DNA of 64,000 nucleotides from positions 1,302,001 through 1,366,000 of the forward strand of contig OZ242179.1 of the NCBI GenBank assembly GCA_965205735.1, read 5' to 3'. Made by a program: the position numbers and the translations under genes. Below the pieces are notes generated by a model. It was not told the origin of the DNA, did not search any database, and was given only the letters and a program-made list of their open reading frames with translations. Shown piece by piece: positions 1-8,667 of this stretch. Position 1 is the stretch's first letter; every line of letters begins with the position of its first letter. This stretch comes from VXNE01 sp965205735. GTDB taxonomy: Bacteria; Pseudomonadota; Gammaproteobacteria; Pseudomonadales; Azotimanducaceae.

Positions 1-1
1 G

Positions 2-613
2 TTCAGCGAGGACGGCAAACCACTGCCTCCAGGAGAAAAAGGCGAGCTCGTCTGCACCAAATCGTTCCCGTCGCGACCAACGGGATTCTGGAACGATCCT
101 GATGGAGCGAAGTTCCGCGCCGCCTACTTCGAGAAGTTCGACAATGTGTGGGCGCACGGCGACTTCGCCGAATTTACTGCCCACAGCGGCATCATCATTC
201 ACGGGCGCAGCGACGCGGTGCTAAATCCGGGCGGCGTTCGCATCGGCACGGCGGAGATCTACCGCCAAGTTGAATCCGTAGACGCCGTCGTCGAAGCGCT
301 GTGCGTTGCACAGTCATGGCGCGACGATGTACGCATCGTCCTTTTCGTTGTGCTGCGGGAAGGATTGACGCTGGACAGCTCTCTACGTGCCGAAATCAAG
401 GATCGTATTCGCGAAAACGCATCGCCGCGACACGTGCCTGCATTGGTCCTGCAAGTTACCGACGTTCCCCGCACCATGAGTGGAAAGATCGCGGAACTCG
501 CCGTGCGCGACGTCATCCACGGACGAGAACCTAGCAACGCGGCAGCACTCGCAAACCCGGAATCTTTGGATCAATTCAGGGAAATTCCGTCGTTGGACCG
601 ACAACGGCGTTAG
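2..613 (+). CDS. aacS: Acetoacetate--CoA ligase, C-terminal part (5' end outside window)
   Basis: This is the C-terminal third of an ANL-superfamily adenylating enzyme. The reading frame is open from base 2, so the gene begins before the window. Visible are the HGDF segment, the block GRSDAVLNPGGVRIGTAEIY that is characteristic of acetoacetyl-CoA synthetases, the ENASPRHVP segment, and the catalytic-lysine motif TMSGKIAELAVRD. The family activates acetoacetate to acetoacetyl-CoA with ATP in the cytoplasm, linking ketone bodies or polyhydroxybutyrate breakdown to central metabolism. Acetyl-CoA or propionyl-CoA synthetase is less likely because of the NPGGVRIGTAEIY segment. The stop codon is followed directly by a repeat region, so no downstream operon partner is seen. 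Confidence 0.85.
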   Translation, partial: FSEDGKPLPPGEKGELVCTKSFPSRPTGFWNDPDGAKFRAAYFEKFDNVWAHGDFAEFTAHSGIIIHGRSDAVLNPGGVRIGTAEIYRQVESVDAVVEALCVAQSWRDDVRIVLFVVLREGLTLDSSLRAEIKDRIRENASPRHVPALVLQVTDVPRTMSGKIAELAVRDVIHGREPSNAAALANPESLDQFREIPSLDRQRR

Positions 614-1108
614 GTCGGCTACCAAGCTCGCCGACCTCTGCTCGGCCACCCGCAATTCAGTATCGCAAGTCGTTCCGCCGTCTCGGCGATGCGGCGAAGC
701 GGGTAAGGATCGCCGGGACAGGTCGGGACACCCATCTCCTGAGGTTAGGACAGCCATCCCGGGGCTTGGGGAACACCTGGAAAGTCGGGACACCCATCTC
801 ATCTGGACACCCATCGCCGTCGACAGGGCAATGGGCGCATCTTCGCCGGGGCAGGCGTGGCTTCGGTGGGAATAGTCGGGACACCCATCTCCATTTGGAC
901 AGCCATCGCCGGCGACGGGGCAATGGGCGCATCTTCGCGAGACAGGCGCGGCTTCGGAGACGTAGGGCGACCCAGTTCGGCCGGCGCGCGGCCGCATCGG
1001 CGCGCACGAAGGCGGGGCGATCAGCCACTCCGCGCGGTGGCGACGTCGCGCGCCCCGCAGCGGCGCGCGCCGCTACCCGCGCTGCCGGGAGCGGATCACA
1101 ATGCCCCA
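614..1108. repeat. Repeat cluster A (GGACACCC orientation) and GC-rich leader of RAYT1
   Basis: No convincing gene lies in this stretch. Between about 725 and 905 the motif GGGACACCCAT, or close variants such as GGACAGCCAT, appears about five times at irregular spacing. The remainder to 1108 is very GC-rich and leads into the transposase gene. The motif is the reverse complement of the GGGTGTCC motif seen in seven other clusters in this window. Here it lies upstream of RAYT1, while cluster B downstream has the opposite orientation, so the transposase is bracketed by inverted copies. Confidence 0.75.
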
Positions 1109-2017
1109 ATGACGCAACCGAGAAGTGAACTGGTTGACCGCGAGAACGGCGGCTTCTACCACCTCTTTAACCGCTGCGTGCGCCAGGCCTGGCTCTGCGG
1201 CGAAGACCCCAACACGGGCGAGAACTTCGACCACCGCCGCGGCTGGATCGAACACCGGCTGCTCGCCCTGACCGACGTCTTCGCCCTCGACGTGTACGCC
1301 TACGCCGTCATGTCGAACCACTACCACATTGTCGTCAACTACTGCCCCGCGCGCGCCCGCGACTGGTCCGACGAGGAAGTCGCGCGGCGCTGGCTGACCG
1401 TGTTCGGCCGGCGCCCGGCGGATCCTCAGGCGCGCGCGGCCCAAGAGGCGGGGCTGCTGGCGGATCCGGCGCGGCTGGGCGAACTCCGGCGGCGGCTGGG
1501 CGACCTGTCCTGGTATATGAGGGCCCTCAACGAGAACATCGCGCGCCGTGCGAACGCGGAGGAGGATCGCACGGGACACTTCTGGGAGGGGCGCTTCGAG
1601 TCGCGCCCGCTAGCGGACGCGAAGGCGGCGCACGCCTGCATGGTGTACAACGACCTGAATCCGCTGCGGGCGGGCATGGTGGCGCGGCTCGACGCGCCGC
1701 AGCAAACGTCGCTGTGGCATCGGCTGGAGGAAGCGGCGGAGACGCCGGCGCGGCTACGCGAGCCGCTGCGGCCGCTGCACCTCGAACGCGGCTCGGGGCG
1801 CGTGATCACCGCCGGGGAGCCGGGGCTGGCGACGACCCTGGCGGCGTACCTCGCGCAGGCGGAGTGGACGGCGGCGCGCTGCCGCGGCGAGCGTGCGAGC
1901 AGCGATCCGCCACTGTCCTGGGGTAGCCGCAGCACCTGGCTGACGACGTTCGCCGCGCAGCGCCGCCGGGGCCGGCGCCGAGGCGAGACCCCGGCGTGGC
2001 TCGCCGCCATCGCCTAA
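1109..2017 (+). CDS. REP-associated (Y1-type) transposase, RAYT1
   Basis: A 302-residue protein of the IS200/IS605-like Y1 transposase superfamily, in the large branch that is domesticated with REP sequences. The metal-binding HUH motif is visible as MSNHYHIVV with H71 and H73. The conserved segment LSWYMRALNENIARRAN (about 133-149) is followed by GHFWEGRFES, and then by the YNDLNPLRAGM block typical of the family. ATG 1109 is chosen because homology to RAYT2 (45719) begins here; the frame is open further upstream, but only through repeat DNA. The gene sits alone between repeat clusters A and B, and is therefore the best candidate for having spread the GGGTGTCC clusters. The tyrosine at the usual IS200 position is Ile; Y136 is nearby. 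It could be an active or a domesticated enzyme. Confidence 0.85.
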   Translation: MTQPRSELVDRENGGFYHLFNRCVRQAWLCGEDPNTGENFDHRRGWIEHRLLALTDVFALDVYAYAVMSNHYHIVVNYCPARARDWSDEEVARRWLTVFGRRPADPQARAAQEAGLLADPARLGELRRRLGDLSWYMRALNENIARRANAEEDRTGHFWEGRFESRPLADAKAAHACMVYNDLNPLRAGMVARLDAPQQTSLWHRLEEAAETPARLREPLRPLHLERGSGRVITAGEPGLATTLAAYLAQAEWTAARCRGERASSDPPLSWGSRSTWLTTFAAQRRRGRRRGETPAWLAAIA

Positions 2018-2453
2018 GCCCTCCCACAGCCGGATCCGCGCGACCGCGCGCGCCGCCACCTCGGCGCGCGCGTTCCCCGCCGCCTTCCAAAAAACCTCAA
2101 GAGCCGCCAGCACCGCGCTCGCCACGCTCACGCCCGCCGTCTGATAACGCCCAAGCATTCTTAGCGGGCTCTTTCTACAACCCCTGTCTCGGCCATCAGC
2201 GCCAATTCCCGCGCCCCGAAACTCCTTTCTACTACTGAAATCCAAATCCCAACTTCCGCGACCTACGTCTCGTCGACGACGTAGCCGTCCAGGAAGCGCC
2301 CAAGGCAACACGAGTGGATGTCCCTCGGGCGTGACGGGCGTGACCAGCGTGGGTGTCCAAGCGGGGGGGGGGATGTCCCAAGATGGCTGTCCAAGATTCG
2401 ATCCGCACGAGCGTCCGTTTAAATCACACAACTCGTGTGCTACAAGACGATGC
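2018..2453. repeat. Intergenic region with repeat cluster B (2310-2400)
   Basis: There is no gene here. From 2018 to about 2300 the sequence is GC-rich non-coding DNA in which I recognise nothing. From 2310 to 2400 there are four degenerate copies of the GGGTGTCC motif (GGATGTCCC, GGGTGTCC, GGATGTCCC, GGCTGTCC), in the opposite orientation to cluster A on the other side of RAYT1. One sits in a run of G at about 2364-2372. About 50 bases of ordinary sequence precede the xseA start. Confidence 0.7.
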
Positions 2454-3827
2454 ATGTACGAACTCCCAAGCTCACGACACGTTTATTCGGTCAGCGAATT
2501 GACAGCAGCGGTTCGGCTCATGATCGAGCAAGGCTTCCCGCAGATTGTGGCTGAGGGAGAGATATCAGACTTCCGAAGCCCGGGCCGCGCGGGTCATTGG
2601 TACTTCAGTCTGAAAGATGGGCAGGCGCAGGTCCGATGCGCGATGTTTGCCAACCGCAATCGTCTTGTGCGCAATCCCTTGCGGAACGGCTCGCTGGTCG
2701 TCGTAAAGTGCCGTCTGTCCCTTTACGAGGCTCGCGGCGAGTTTCAAGCCATCGTCGATGCCATCGAGCCCGCTGGCGAAGGCGAATTGCGGGCTGCGTT
2801 CGAACGACTAAAGATTGAACTTCAGCGCGAAGGACTGTTCGCGGCTGATCGCAAGCGGGCGCTGCCTCGATTCGCTCGGCATATTGGCATCATCACCTCG
2901 CTCTCCGGAGCGGCACTACAAGATATCCTGGCGGTGCTGCGGCGTAGGTTCCCTTGTGTTGAGGCAACCTGTTTCGCGGCTACGGTGCAAGGCGCTGAAG
3001 CTGTCTCTGAAATCATTGACGCGATCAACCGAGCCGAAGCGTCGAAACCGCAACCGGACGTGCTGCTACTGACTCGAGGTGGTGGTTCCCTGGAAGATCT
3101 CATGGCGTTCAACACGGCGCCGGTGGCACGACGCATAGCGCAGTGCGCGATCCCGATCGTCTCTGCTGTGGGACATGAAACCGATGTCACTATCGCCGAC
3201 TTTGTCGCTGACCAGCGCGCGCCTACGCCCTCCGCAGCGGCGGAAATGCTGACGCCCGACCGCGCGGAACTTATGCTTGGCGTCCGCCGACGCGCCGATA
3301 CGTTGGCCGGGCGGGCGCTGGACCGGGTTCAATCGGAACGACGTTTGCTCGATGCAACCACTCGCAGATTGACCCACCCGGCGCGTTCGCTGGAGCAGCG
3401 AATGCAGCGGGCGGACGAGTTGCGCGATCGCCTGGTACGGACAATTGATCGTCGCATGGGCGTCGCTGGAGCACGCCTGGCTACCGCCCGGCGGTTGCTG
3501 GCACGCGCCAATCCCGATGTTCTGATCGAACGCGCGGCTGATCTTGCCGCGCGCGCGCGGCAAGAATTGGAAGCAGCGGCGCAACGCAAGCTGGATGTTT
3601 CGGAAGCAGCCATCGCCGCCACGCGACGCGCTCTTCGATCCGTTAGCCCGCTGGCTACGCTAGACCGTGGGTACGCTATTGTCTCGCGCCCAGATGGCAC
3701 GCGTTGGGGCGCCGTGATTACTGATGCGGCCGAGGCTCACGCAGGCGAGGCCATCCGAGCGCACTTGGCGTCAGGAACTATAGACGCGACAGTGATCGCT
3801 GGATCGACACGCACTGATACACAATGA
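2454..3827 (+). CDS. xseA: Exodeoxyribonuclease VII large subunit
   Basis: A 457-residue protein of normal length for XseA, the catalytic subunit of the single-strand exonuclease ExoVII, which trims ssDNA into oligonucleotides. The N-terminal OB-fold is seen in GHWYFSLKDGQAQVRCAMF (about 48-65). The catalytic core follows, with TRGGGSLEDLMAFN near residue 207, then VGHETDVTIADFVADQRAPTPS near 238, then a long alpha-helical arm. The start at 2454 gives the typical N-terminus YELPSSRHVYSVSELT; the open frame further upstream reads only through repeat DNA. The stop overlaps the start of the next gene (ATGA). The small subunit xseB is not in the window. Confidence 0.95.
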   Translation: MYELPSSRHVYSVSELTAAVRLMIEQGFPQIVAEGEISDFRSPGRAGHWYFSLKDGQAQVRCAMFANRNRLVRNPLRNGSLVVVKCRLSLYEARGEFQAIVDAIEPAGEGELRAAFERLKIELQREGLFAADRKRALPRFARHIGIITSLSGAALQDILAVLRRRFPCVEATCFAATVQGAEAVSEIIDAINRAEASKPQPDVLLLTRGGGSLEDLMAFNTAPVARRIAQCAIPIVSAVGHETDVTIADFVADQRAPTPSAAAEMLTPDRAELMLGVRRRADTLAGRALDRVQSERRLLDATTRRLTHPARSLEQRMQRADELRDRLVRTIDRRMGVAGARLATARRLLARANPDVLIERAADLAARARQELEAAAQRKLDVSEAAIAATRRALRSVSPLATLDRGYAIVSRPDGTRWGAVITDAAEAHAGEAIRAHLASGTIDATVIAGSTRTDTQ

Positions 3828-4610
3828 ATGCGTTGTTGTCGCTACTCGCCGCCGTCCTCGGTTCCGGCGTCCCGGGAGGCGTCGTGGCGATACCGCTACC
3901 CGAATATGCTGTCGAGGTGCACTTCGACGGCCGTCCCGCCCTACTCCATCGGAACCATGCCCTTGTCGGACTGCCCTTGGACACAGTCCCGGGACAGCAC
4001 ACCGTCGACATCACCACCCACGCGGGCAGTTTGAAGGTGTCGTTCAATGTGGCGCCGAAAGAATTTCCCGTCCAGCGTTTAACCATCACCAACGACCGCA
4101 TGGTCAACCCGAATGCGAAAGATCTGGACCGCATCAGCAAAGAGACCACGAGAATGCGCGCTGCATATGCATTGGTGACCCCCGGCAGAGGAGACTTACA
4201 CCCGTTCCTGTTGCCCGTGGAACGGGGAGCTTTCCAGCCCATTCGGGCGTCGGCGAATCCTGAACGGGCAACCTCGCAGTCCCCATCAGGGCCTTGACAT
4301 CGCGGCTGATACGGGGACATCCATCATCGCGCCCGCCGCAGGTGTGGTGGTCGTCACGGGCAACTTCTTTTTCAACGGCAATACGGTACTGATCGACCAC
4401 GGAGACGGCTTGGTAACCATGTACTGCCACCTGCATGAAGTTCGCGTCACGGAAGGCCACATACTCGCTCGGAGCGAGGCATTCGGCTCCGTGGGCGCTA
4501 CCGGCCGCGCCACGGGGCCGCACTTGCATTGGGCCGTGAGTATGCATGGCGCAAAGGTCGACCCCCTGGCATTGATACAGACCTTAGGCGAAGTCGAGCG
4601 TATCGAATAG
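3824..4610 (+). pseudogene. M23-family peptidoglycan metallopeptidase, frameshifted
   Basis: Two frames together give one LytM/M23 endopeptidase. The first frame (3824-4297) holds a signal-like N-terminus and a beta domain up to LLPVE. The second frame carries SSPFGRRR, then the zinc-ligand segment HQGLDIAADTG, and ends with GPHLHWAV, the second zinc motif (HLH). The frames join at a GGGG run at 4224-4227: removing one G gives a continuous protein of about 260 residues. The start codon overlaps the xseA stop (ATGA), which suggests translational coupling. M23 enzymes cut peptide cross-links in the periplasm. The break could be a true mutation or a one-base assembly error; all catalytic residues remain intact. 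Confidence 0.8.
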
Positions 4611-4734
4611 CGCCTCCTCCAATCTCGCTCTCAATGGCTGTCCTTCGCGCCTTCGCGTTGCGCCCACTAGTGGTGGTTTCCTTCACTCACCGTCCAGTTT
4701 TCGGTCGTCCCAGCCGAGCTAGGCTCGGCTGCGG

Positions 4735-4910
4735 CTCGGTCTCAATGGGTATCCCGACGCCTTTCTCTGTGGCTGTCCTCGTCCGCCGTTCGCGTTCGTG
4801 GCTGTCCTCGTCCGCCGGTGGCTGTCCTCGTCCGCCGTTCTATCCGCCGTGCCGTTTTCGCTATGGGTGTCCCCGTATTGTGATGGGTGTCCCCGTACGC
4901 GTGTCCTCAC
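4735..4910. repeat. Repeat cluster C (GGGTGTCC family)
   Basis: Between the M23 gene and the 3' end of der the DNA holds GGGTATCC and two GGGTGTCCCCGTA copies, mixed with about four GGCTGTCCTCGTCCGCC copies. Unit spacing is irregular. The rest of 4611-4976 shows no gene. The genes on both sides converge on this region. Confidence 0.7.
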
Positions 4911-4976
4911 GCGCCGGTCCTCCGGGCGACCACGAACGGGCAGAAGGTTGGTGCTTTGGTATTTGGTCGGGGAAGC

Positions 4977-6161
4977 TCAGCGACGCCTGTCGCGTCGAAT
5001 GACGCGTTGGCGGCTGGCGCGCTGCCTCCGGGTCAGTTCGTTGCGCTTGCCCGCGAACGGGTTGTCGCCCGACTGGAGGGTGATCTTGATGGGCACGCCA
5101 GCAAGCGACAACGCGTCGCGATAAACATTTTCCAAATAGCGGACGTAGGATGCGGGCAGGACGCCGGTGCGGTTTCCGTGCACGGCGATGACCGGCGGGC
5201 GCGATCCAACCTTGTGGGCAAAACGGAGTTTGATCGGTCGGCCGCCGACGGCGGGCGGCGGATGCTCCGAGGTCGCTTGGGCGAGAATGCGGGTCAATTC
5301 CGCAGGCGACGCTTCCCGGCCCCCAGCAGAGTAGATGTCGTCGAGCAAACGCAAGAGGCCAGCGACGCCCGTGCCACGCAAGGCCGAGATGAACTTCGCC
5401 GGCACCCACGGCGCGAACCTCATGCGACGATCGATGCCCGTGCGCACCACGGCTCGATCCTCGGACGAGAGTCCGTCCCATTTGTTCACCGTGAGGATGA
5501 GGCCAGTACCGGCGTCGGCCGCGTATCGCAAGACGTTTAGATCCTGATCGACCAAGCCTTCCCGGGCATCGATCAAGACCAGGGCCACATCTGCGCGGCG
5601 CAGCGCTTCGAGGGCTTTCACCACGGAGAACTTCTCGACCACATCGTGAACCCGGCCGCGACGGCGCACGCCGGCGGTATCAATCAGCAGATAACTCGAA
5701 TTGCCCCGCCGGAACGGCGTGTAGACGGCATCGCGCGTGGTCCCCGGCGTCTCTGAAACGATTTGGCGGGCATCGCCCAGGAGCCAATTCACTAGCGTCG
5801 ACTTGCCGACATTCGGACGCCCCACCACCGCCACCTTCGGCATCTCGGAGTGGCGAATGCTTTCCGTAAGACCCGGGACTCGTGCATGGCTCATTCTCGG
5901 GTCGTTCATGCGCGGGTGGGTGTCCCTTGCGCCATCCCTTGCGCCACGATGGCTGTCCTTTGCGCCGCGATGGGTATCCCTTGCGCCACGCGGGTGGGTG
6001 TCCTTCGAATCCGGGTGGCTGTCCTTTGCGCCCGTACCACCCCTTGCACCCGTACCATGGGTGTCCTTTGCACCGTCCTTGCCATGGCTGTCCTTTGCGC
6101 CATCCTTTGCGCCATGGCTGTCCTTTGCGCCATGGTGTCCTTTGCGCCGGTGCTGGCGCAT
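4977..6161 (-). CDS. der: GTPase Der, second GTPase domain and KH-like domain
   Basis: A 394-residue open frame carrying the C-terminal half of Der (EngA), the double GTPase needed for 50S ribosome assembly. The first 97 residues are low-complexity and are encoded by repeat cluster D, reading as units such as GAKDSHG and ARDTHR. Normal Der sequence begins near SEMPKVAVVGRPNVGKST. The second G domain shows GRPNVGKS (114-121), DTAG (161-164) and NKWD (226-229), followed by the KH-like domain with IKLRFAHKVGSRPPVIAVHG and a basic tail. The first GTPase domain is encoded upstream in a different frame (5906-6643). ATG 6161 has a Shine-Dalgarno-like GGGAGAGG eight bases upstream, so separate translation is possible. 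A -1 shift within 5906-6161 would instead fuse both halves. Confidence 0.85.
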   Translation of the reverse strand: MRQHRRKGHHGAKDSHGAKDGAKDSHGKDGAKDTHGTGARGGTGAKDSHPDSKDTHPRGARDTHRGAKDSHRGARDGARDTHPRMNDPRMSHARVPGLTESIRHSEMPKVAVVGRPNVGKSTLVNWLLGDARQIVSETPGTTRDAVYTPFRRGNSSYLLIDTAGVRRRGRVHDVVEKFSVVKALEALRRADVALVLIDAREGLVDQDLNVLRYAADAGTGLILTVNKWDGLSSEDRAVVRTGIDRRMRFAPWVPAKFISALRGTGVAGLLRLLDDIYSAGGREASPAELTRILAQATSEHPPPAVGGRPIKLRFAHKVGSRPPVIAVHGNRTGVLPASYVRYLENVYRDALSLAGVPIKITLQSGDNPFAGKRNELTRRQRASRQRVIRRDRRR

Positions 6162-6643
6162 TCCGCCAACCTCTCCCGGAAGGCGGCAATGCCGCGGCCG
6201 TGGGCGGCGGACATGAGCAGGGGTACGCCGAAACCGAGGCGGGAGAAGTCGGCCACGGCGGTTTCGGGTGGGACGCCGTCGATCTTGTTCGCGACGAGTA
6301 GCGTGCGGGCACCGCAGCGGCGCAGGTCGTCCGCGATTTCTTCGTCTGATGCGGTGAGGCCTTCGCGGGCGTTGACCAAAAACACCACCCAGTCGGACTC
6401 GGCGATCGCGACGTTCGCCTGCTCCGCGACCAGCGATGCCATCTCGGCGTCATCGACGTCGTTCGCCAGACCGCCCGTGTCGATTACGGACACGGTCCGG
6501 CCGTCGAGGTCGGCGACGCCGTATTGGCGGTCGCGAGTGAGCCCCGGCCGATTCGCGACCAGCGCGTCGCGGGCCGACGTCAGCCGGTTAAACAAGGTGG
6601 ATTTCCCAACGTTCGGCCGGCCCACGAGGGCGACGACTGTCAT
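5906..6643 (-). CDS. der: GTPase Der, first GTPase domain
   Basis: The N-terminal half of Der. The first G domain is complete: GRPNVGKS (8-15), DTGG (55-58), NKID (119-122) and SAAHGRG (145-151). After about residue 165 the frame runs into repeat cluster D and reads about 80 residues of QRTAMAQRM-type low-complexity sequence before a stop at 5906. The start ATG overlaps the bamB stop (ATGA), so der is the last gene of the long operon. In ordinary Der proteins a linker of about 30 residues joins the two G domains; here it is replaced by a repeat, and the second domain lies in the -1 frame. Der is essential in bacteria studied, so either a split protein, frameshifting or an assembly error must be involved. 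Confidence 0.85.
   Translation of the reverse strand: MTVVALVGRPNVGKSTLFNRLTSARDALVANRPGLTRDRQYGVADLDGRTVSVIDTGGLANDVDDAEMASLVAEQANVAIAESDWVVFLVNAREGLTASDEEIADDLRRCGARTLLVANKIDGVPPETAVADFSRLGFGVPLLMSAAHGRGIAAFRERLAECASTGAKDTMAQRTAMAQRMAQRTAMARTVQRTPMVRVQGVVRAQRTATRIRRTPTRVAQGIPIAAQRTAIVAQGMAQGTPTRA
5915..6150. repeat. Repeat cluster D, inside the der linker
   Basis: About 235 bases made of recurring units close to GGGTGTCCTTTGCGCCAT on the plus strand (variants GGCTGTCC, GGGTATCC, TTTGCGCC and CCTTGCGCC). Units vary in length, and many of the steps are not multiples of three. The array lies exactly between the first and second GTPase domains of der and has no stop codon in the two der frames. 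It belongs to the GGGTGTCC family seen in seven other, intergenic clusters. Confidence 0.85.
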
Positions 6644-7896
6644 GCCTTGCGCCTGATCTCCAGCGCGTTCAACCGGCCATCGTTGGTGAGCAGGTAGACG
6701 ACATTGTCCGCGACTATCATGCCGGAACGCAGGCCGTCGCCGATCTTGCGACGCGCGACCAGGCGGCCGTCGCTCTGGGCGAGCACGTGCAAGTACCCGT
6801 CGGCATCGCCCACCACGAGGTAGTTGCCGAACGCCACCGGGCTGGTCAAACGTCGATTGCGGAGGCTCTCGTGCCGCCATACCAGCGCCGCGTCAGTCTG
6901 TTCGATAGCGCTGACGACGTCCTCGTTCGACACGACGTAGATCTGGCCATAGCCTTCGGCCAGATCCAGAAATGACGACATCTCGAACTCCCACAGCATG
7001 GCGCCGTCGGTCCCTCGAAAGGCCTTCAGGCGTCCCTGGAAGCTGACCGCGTAGACGACGCCGCGCAGCACGAGGGGGGATCCGTCCACATCCACCATGC
7101 GGCCCAACTCGGACCGGCCTTCCGGCAGCATCACGCGCTGCTCCCATACCGGCTCGCCGTTCTGGGCGCGGAACGCCGCGACCTTGCCGGTGGCGAAACC
7201 CGCATAGACCAGCCCGTCGCGCAGCGCGGGGACCGCTGTGCCGCGTAGCGTCAGAATCGGCGGCTGGGTGTCGAAGCTCCAGCGCGGTGTGCCATCGGCG
7301 CCGTCCAGCGCGGCAATCCGGCCGTCTGTCGTCTGCACGACGACCAGGCCCTCGGCACCGACCGGAGGCACCAACACCTCGCTGCTGACTTCGGCCCGCC
7401 AGAGCGCGGACCCGTCCGCCGCATCCAACGCGACGATCTCGCCCCGGGTGGTGCCGACAAGGACGCGGCCGCCCGCAGCGCCGACACCGCCGGTCACGAA
7501 AGACGGGTCGCGTCGGTCCCAGAACTTGATGCCCGACTTGGCATCCGGCTTGCCAACGCTGGTGCGCCAAACGTTCCTGCCCGTGAAGCGATCAAATGCG
7601 GCGACGGCGCCGTAGGCGTCCGCCGCATAGACGCGGTCGGCCAGGATAGCCGGCGACAGCCGCAGGTATTTGCGGCCCAGGCCCTTGCCCACCGACGCCT
7701 GCCACAACCGCACCACGTCCGCTTCCTCGACAAACTCGACCAGCGGAGCCGGCTTGTCGGTGTCCTCCTTCTTGTCGCCGCCAACGCCCGGCACCCAGTT
7801 GAACCAACTGCATCCGACAGCCGATAGCAGCGCGAAAACGGCAGCGATGCGCAACAAGTGCCCCACAGCCGGCGCCTTCGGCTTCGGTTCTTGCAT
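6640..7896 (-). CDS. bamB: Outer-membrane assembly lipoprotein BamB
   Basis: A 418-residue PQQ-type beta-propeller. Blades are visible as repeated segments such as VAAFDRFTGRNVWR, IVALDAADGSALWRAE, IAALDGADGTPRWSF, VAAFRAQNGEPVWEQ and LKAFRGTDGAMLWEF. The N-terminus has a hydrophobic signal ending in LLSAVGCSW, where the Cys would be lipidated. BamB binds BamA in the outer-membrane beta-barrel assembly machine. The start at 7896 is chosen because the frame upstream, to an ATG at 8022 that overlaps the yfgM stop, reads through a palindromic repeat; that ATG cannot be excluded. The gene lies between yfgM and der, as in other gammaproteobacteria. Confidence 0.93.
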   Translation of the reverse strand: MQEPKPKAPAVGHLLRIAAVFALLSAVGCSWFNWVPGVGGDKKEDTDKPAPLVEFVEEADVVRLWQASVGKGLGRKYLRLSPAILADRVYAADAYGAVAAFDRFTGRNVWRTSVGKPDAKSGIKFWDRRDPSFVTGGVGAAGGRVLVGTTRGEIVALDAADGSALWRAEVSSEVLVPPVGAEGLVVVQTTDGRIAALDGADGTPRWSFDTQPPILTLRGTAVPALRDGLVYAGFATGKVAAFRAQNGEPVWEQRVMLPEGRSELGRMVDVDGSPLVLRGVVYAVSFQGRLKAFRGTDGAMLWEFEMSSFLDLAEGYGQIYVVSNEDVVSAIEQTDAALVWRHESLRNRRLTSPVAFGNYLVVGDADGYLHVLAQSDGRLVARRKIGDGLRSGMIVADNVVYLLTNDGRLNALEIRRKA

Positions 7897-7945
7897 GCGA
7901 GGGGCGCCCCCTCGTGCTCCCCGGCTGAAGGCTCCTGGCCGGACC
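7886..7945. repeat. Palindromic module shared with the 37.7-kb MITE
   Basis: This stretch at the 5' end of bamB contains the near-palindrome CGAGGGGCGCCCCCTCG followed by CCCCGGCTGAAGGCTCC. Nearly the same module (GCGAGGGGTATCCCCTCGC, then CCCCGGCTGAAGGCTCC) lies inside the small element at 37631-37842. It separates the yfgM stop from the likely bamB start and would add odd residues to BamB if translation began at 8022. Confidence 0.6.
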
Positions 7946-8018
7946 CCGCGCGTCGACCATGCAACAACCAGCCGTGCTCGCTGGCGCTCCCCCGAGGCGT
8001 TTGTTCCGTGCAAGTATT

Positions 8019-8663
8019 TCATTCGGTAGGAGATTCCGTTTCGTCGCCCGGCGCGGCGGGCGCCACGGTGGCCAATTTCAATTCCAGCAACCCCCGTCCG
8101 GCGTCGGAGGCCAGTTCGAGCGCGGATTGATACGCCTCGCGCGCGCCTGCCTTATCGCCCTTCTGCAACAGGATGTCGCCCGTCAGCTCCGCGACCTCGA
8201 CGGCAAACCCCGGACTCAACACGCCGGCCAGGATTTCAAGAGCTTCGTCGAGCTCGCCGAGCTGTCGCTGGACTTTCGCCAATCGGAACGCCGCCAGGTC
8301 GCGCAGGACGTCGTCCCCCGCGTAGTCCACGCTTGCGGCCAGCAACGCCGCCGCGCGTTCCCAGTCTTCGCTGTCGACCGCGTCCCTCGCCTCATGCAAC
8401 AAGGCGAAGATGTGATAGGCCGTGCCCTCGCGCGCATCGGCGAGATTGGCGGCAAGTTCGGACCCATCTCCGAAGGCGCGGGCGGTCAGGTAGGCGCTGT
8501 ATTCGCGGGAAGCGCTTTCGGCCTGGTCCTGTCGATAGTCCTGGTACCAGCGCCAGCCGATCACGCCGCCCACCGCCACCACGATGACCGCGACAACGGC
8601 CAAGCCGTGGCGCGACCCCCAGTTTCGCAGTCGGTCTACCAGTTCTTCGTCAGATTCAGACAC
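8019..8663 (-). CDS. yfgM: YfgM-family TPR protein, SecYEG-associated
   Basis: A 214-residue protein with a short cytoplasmic N-terminus (SESDEELVDRLRNWGSRHG), one transmembrane helix at about 21-38, and a periplasmic TPR-like domain. YfgM (UPF0070) is an ancillary subunit of the SecYEG translocon and works with the PpiD chaperone. Helical repeats are visible in WERAAALLAASVDYAG, LGELDEALEILAGVL and GAREAYQSALELASD. Translation starts at a GTG, four bases after the hisS stop. Its place between hisS and bamB is the usual gammaproteobacterial order. Confidence 0.88.
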   Translation of the reverse strand: MSESDEELVDRLRNWGSRHGLAVVAVIVVAVGGVIGWRWYQDYRQDQAESASREYSAYLTARAFGDGSELAANLADAREGTAYHIFALLHEARDAVDSEDWERAAALLAASVDYAGDDVLRDLAAFRLAKVQRQLGELDEALEILAGVLSPGFAVEVAELTGDILLQKGDKAGAREAYQSALELASDAGRGLLELKLATVAPAAPGDETESPTE

Positions 8664-8667
8664 GTCG

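Noticed and set aside
4498..5002. Small frames in repeat cluster C
   Set aside because: They read only through repeat DNA and have no homologous-looking text.
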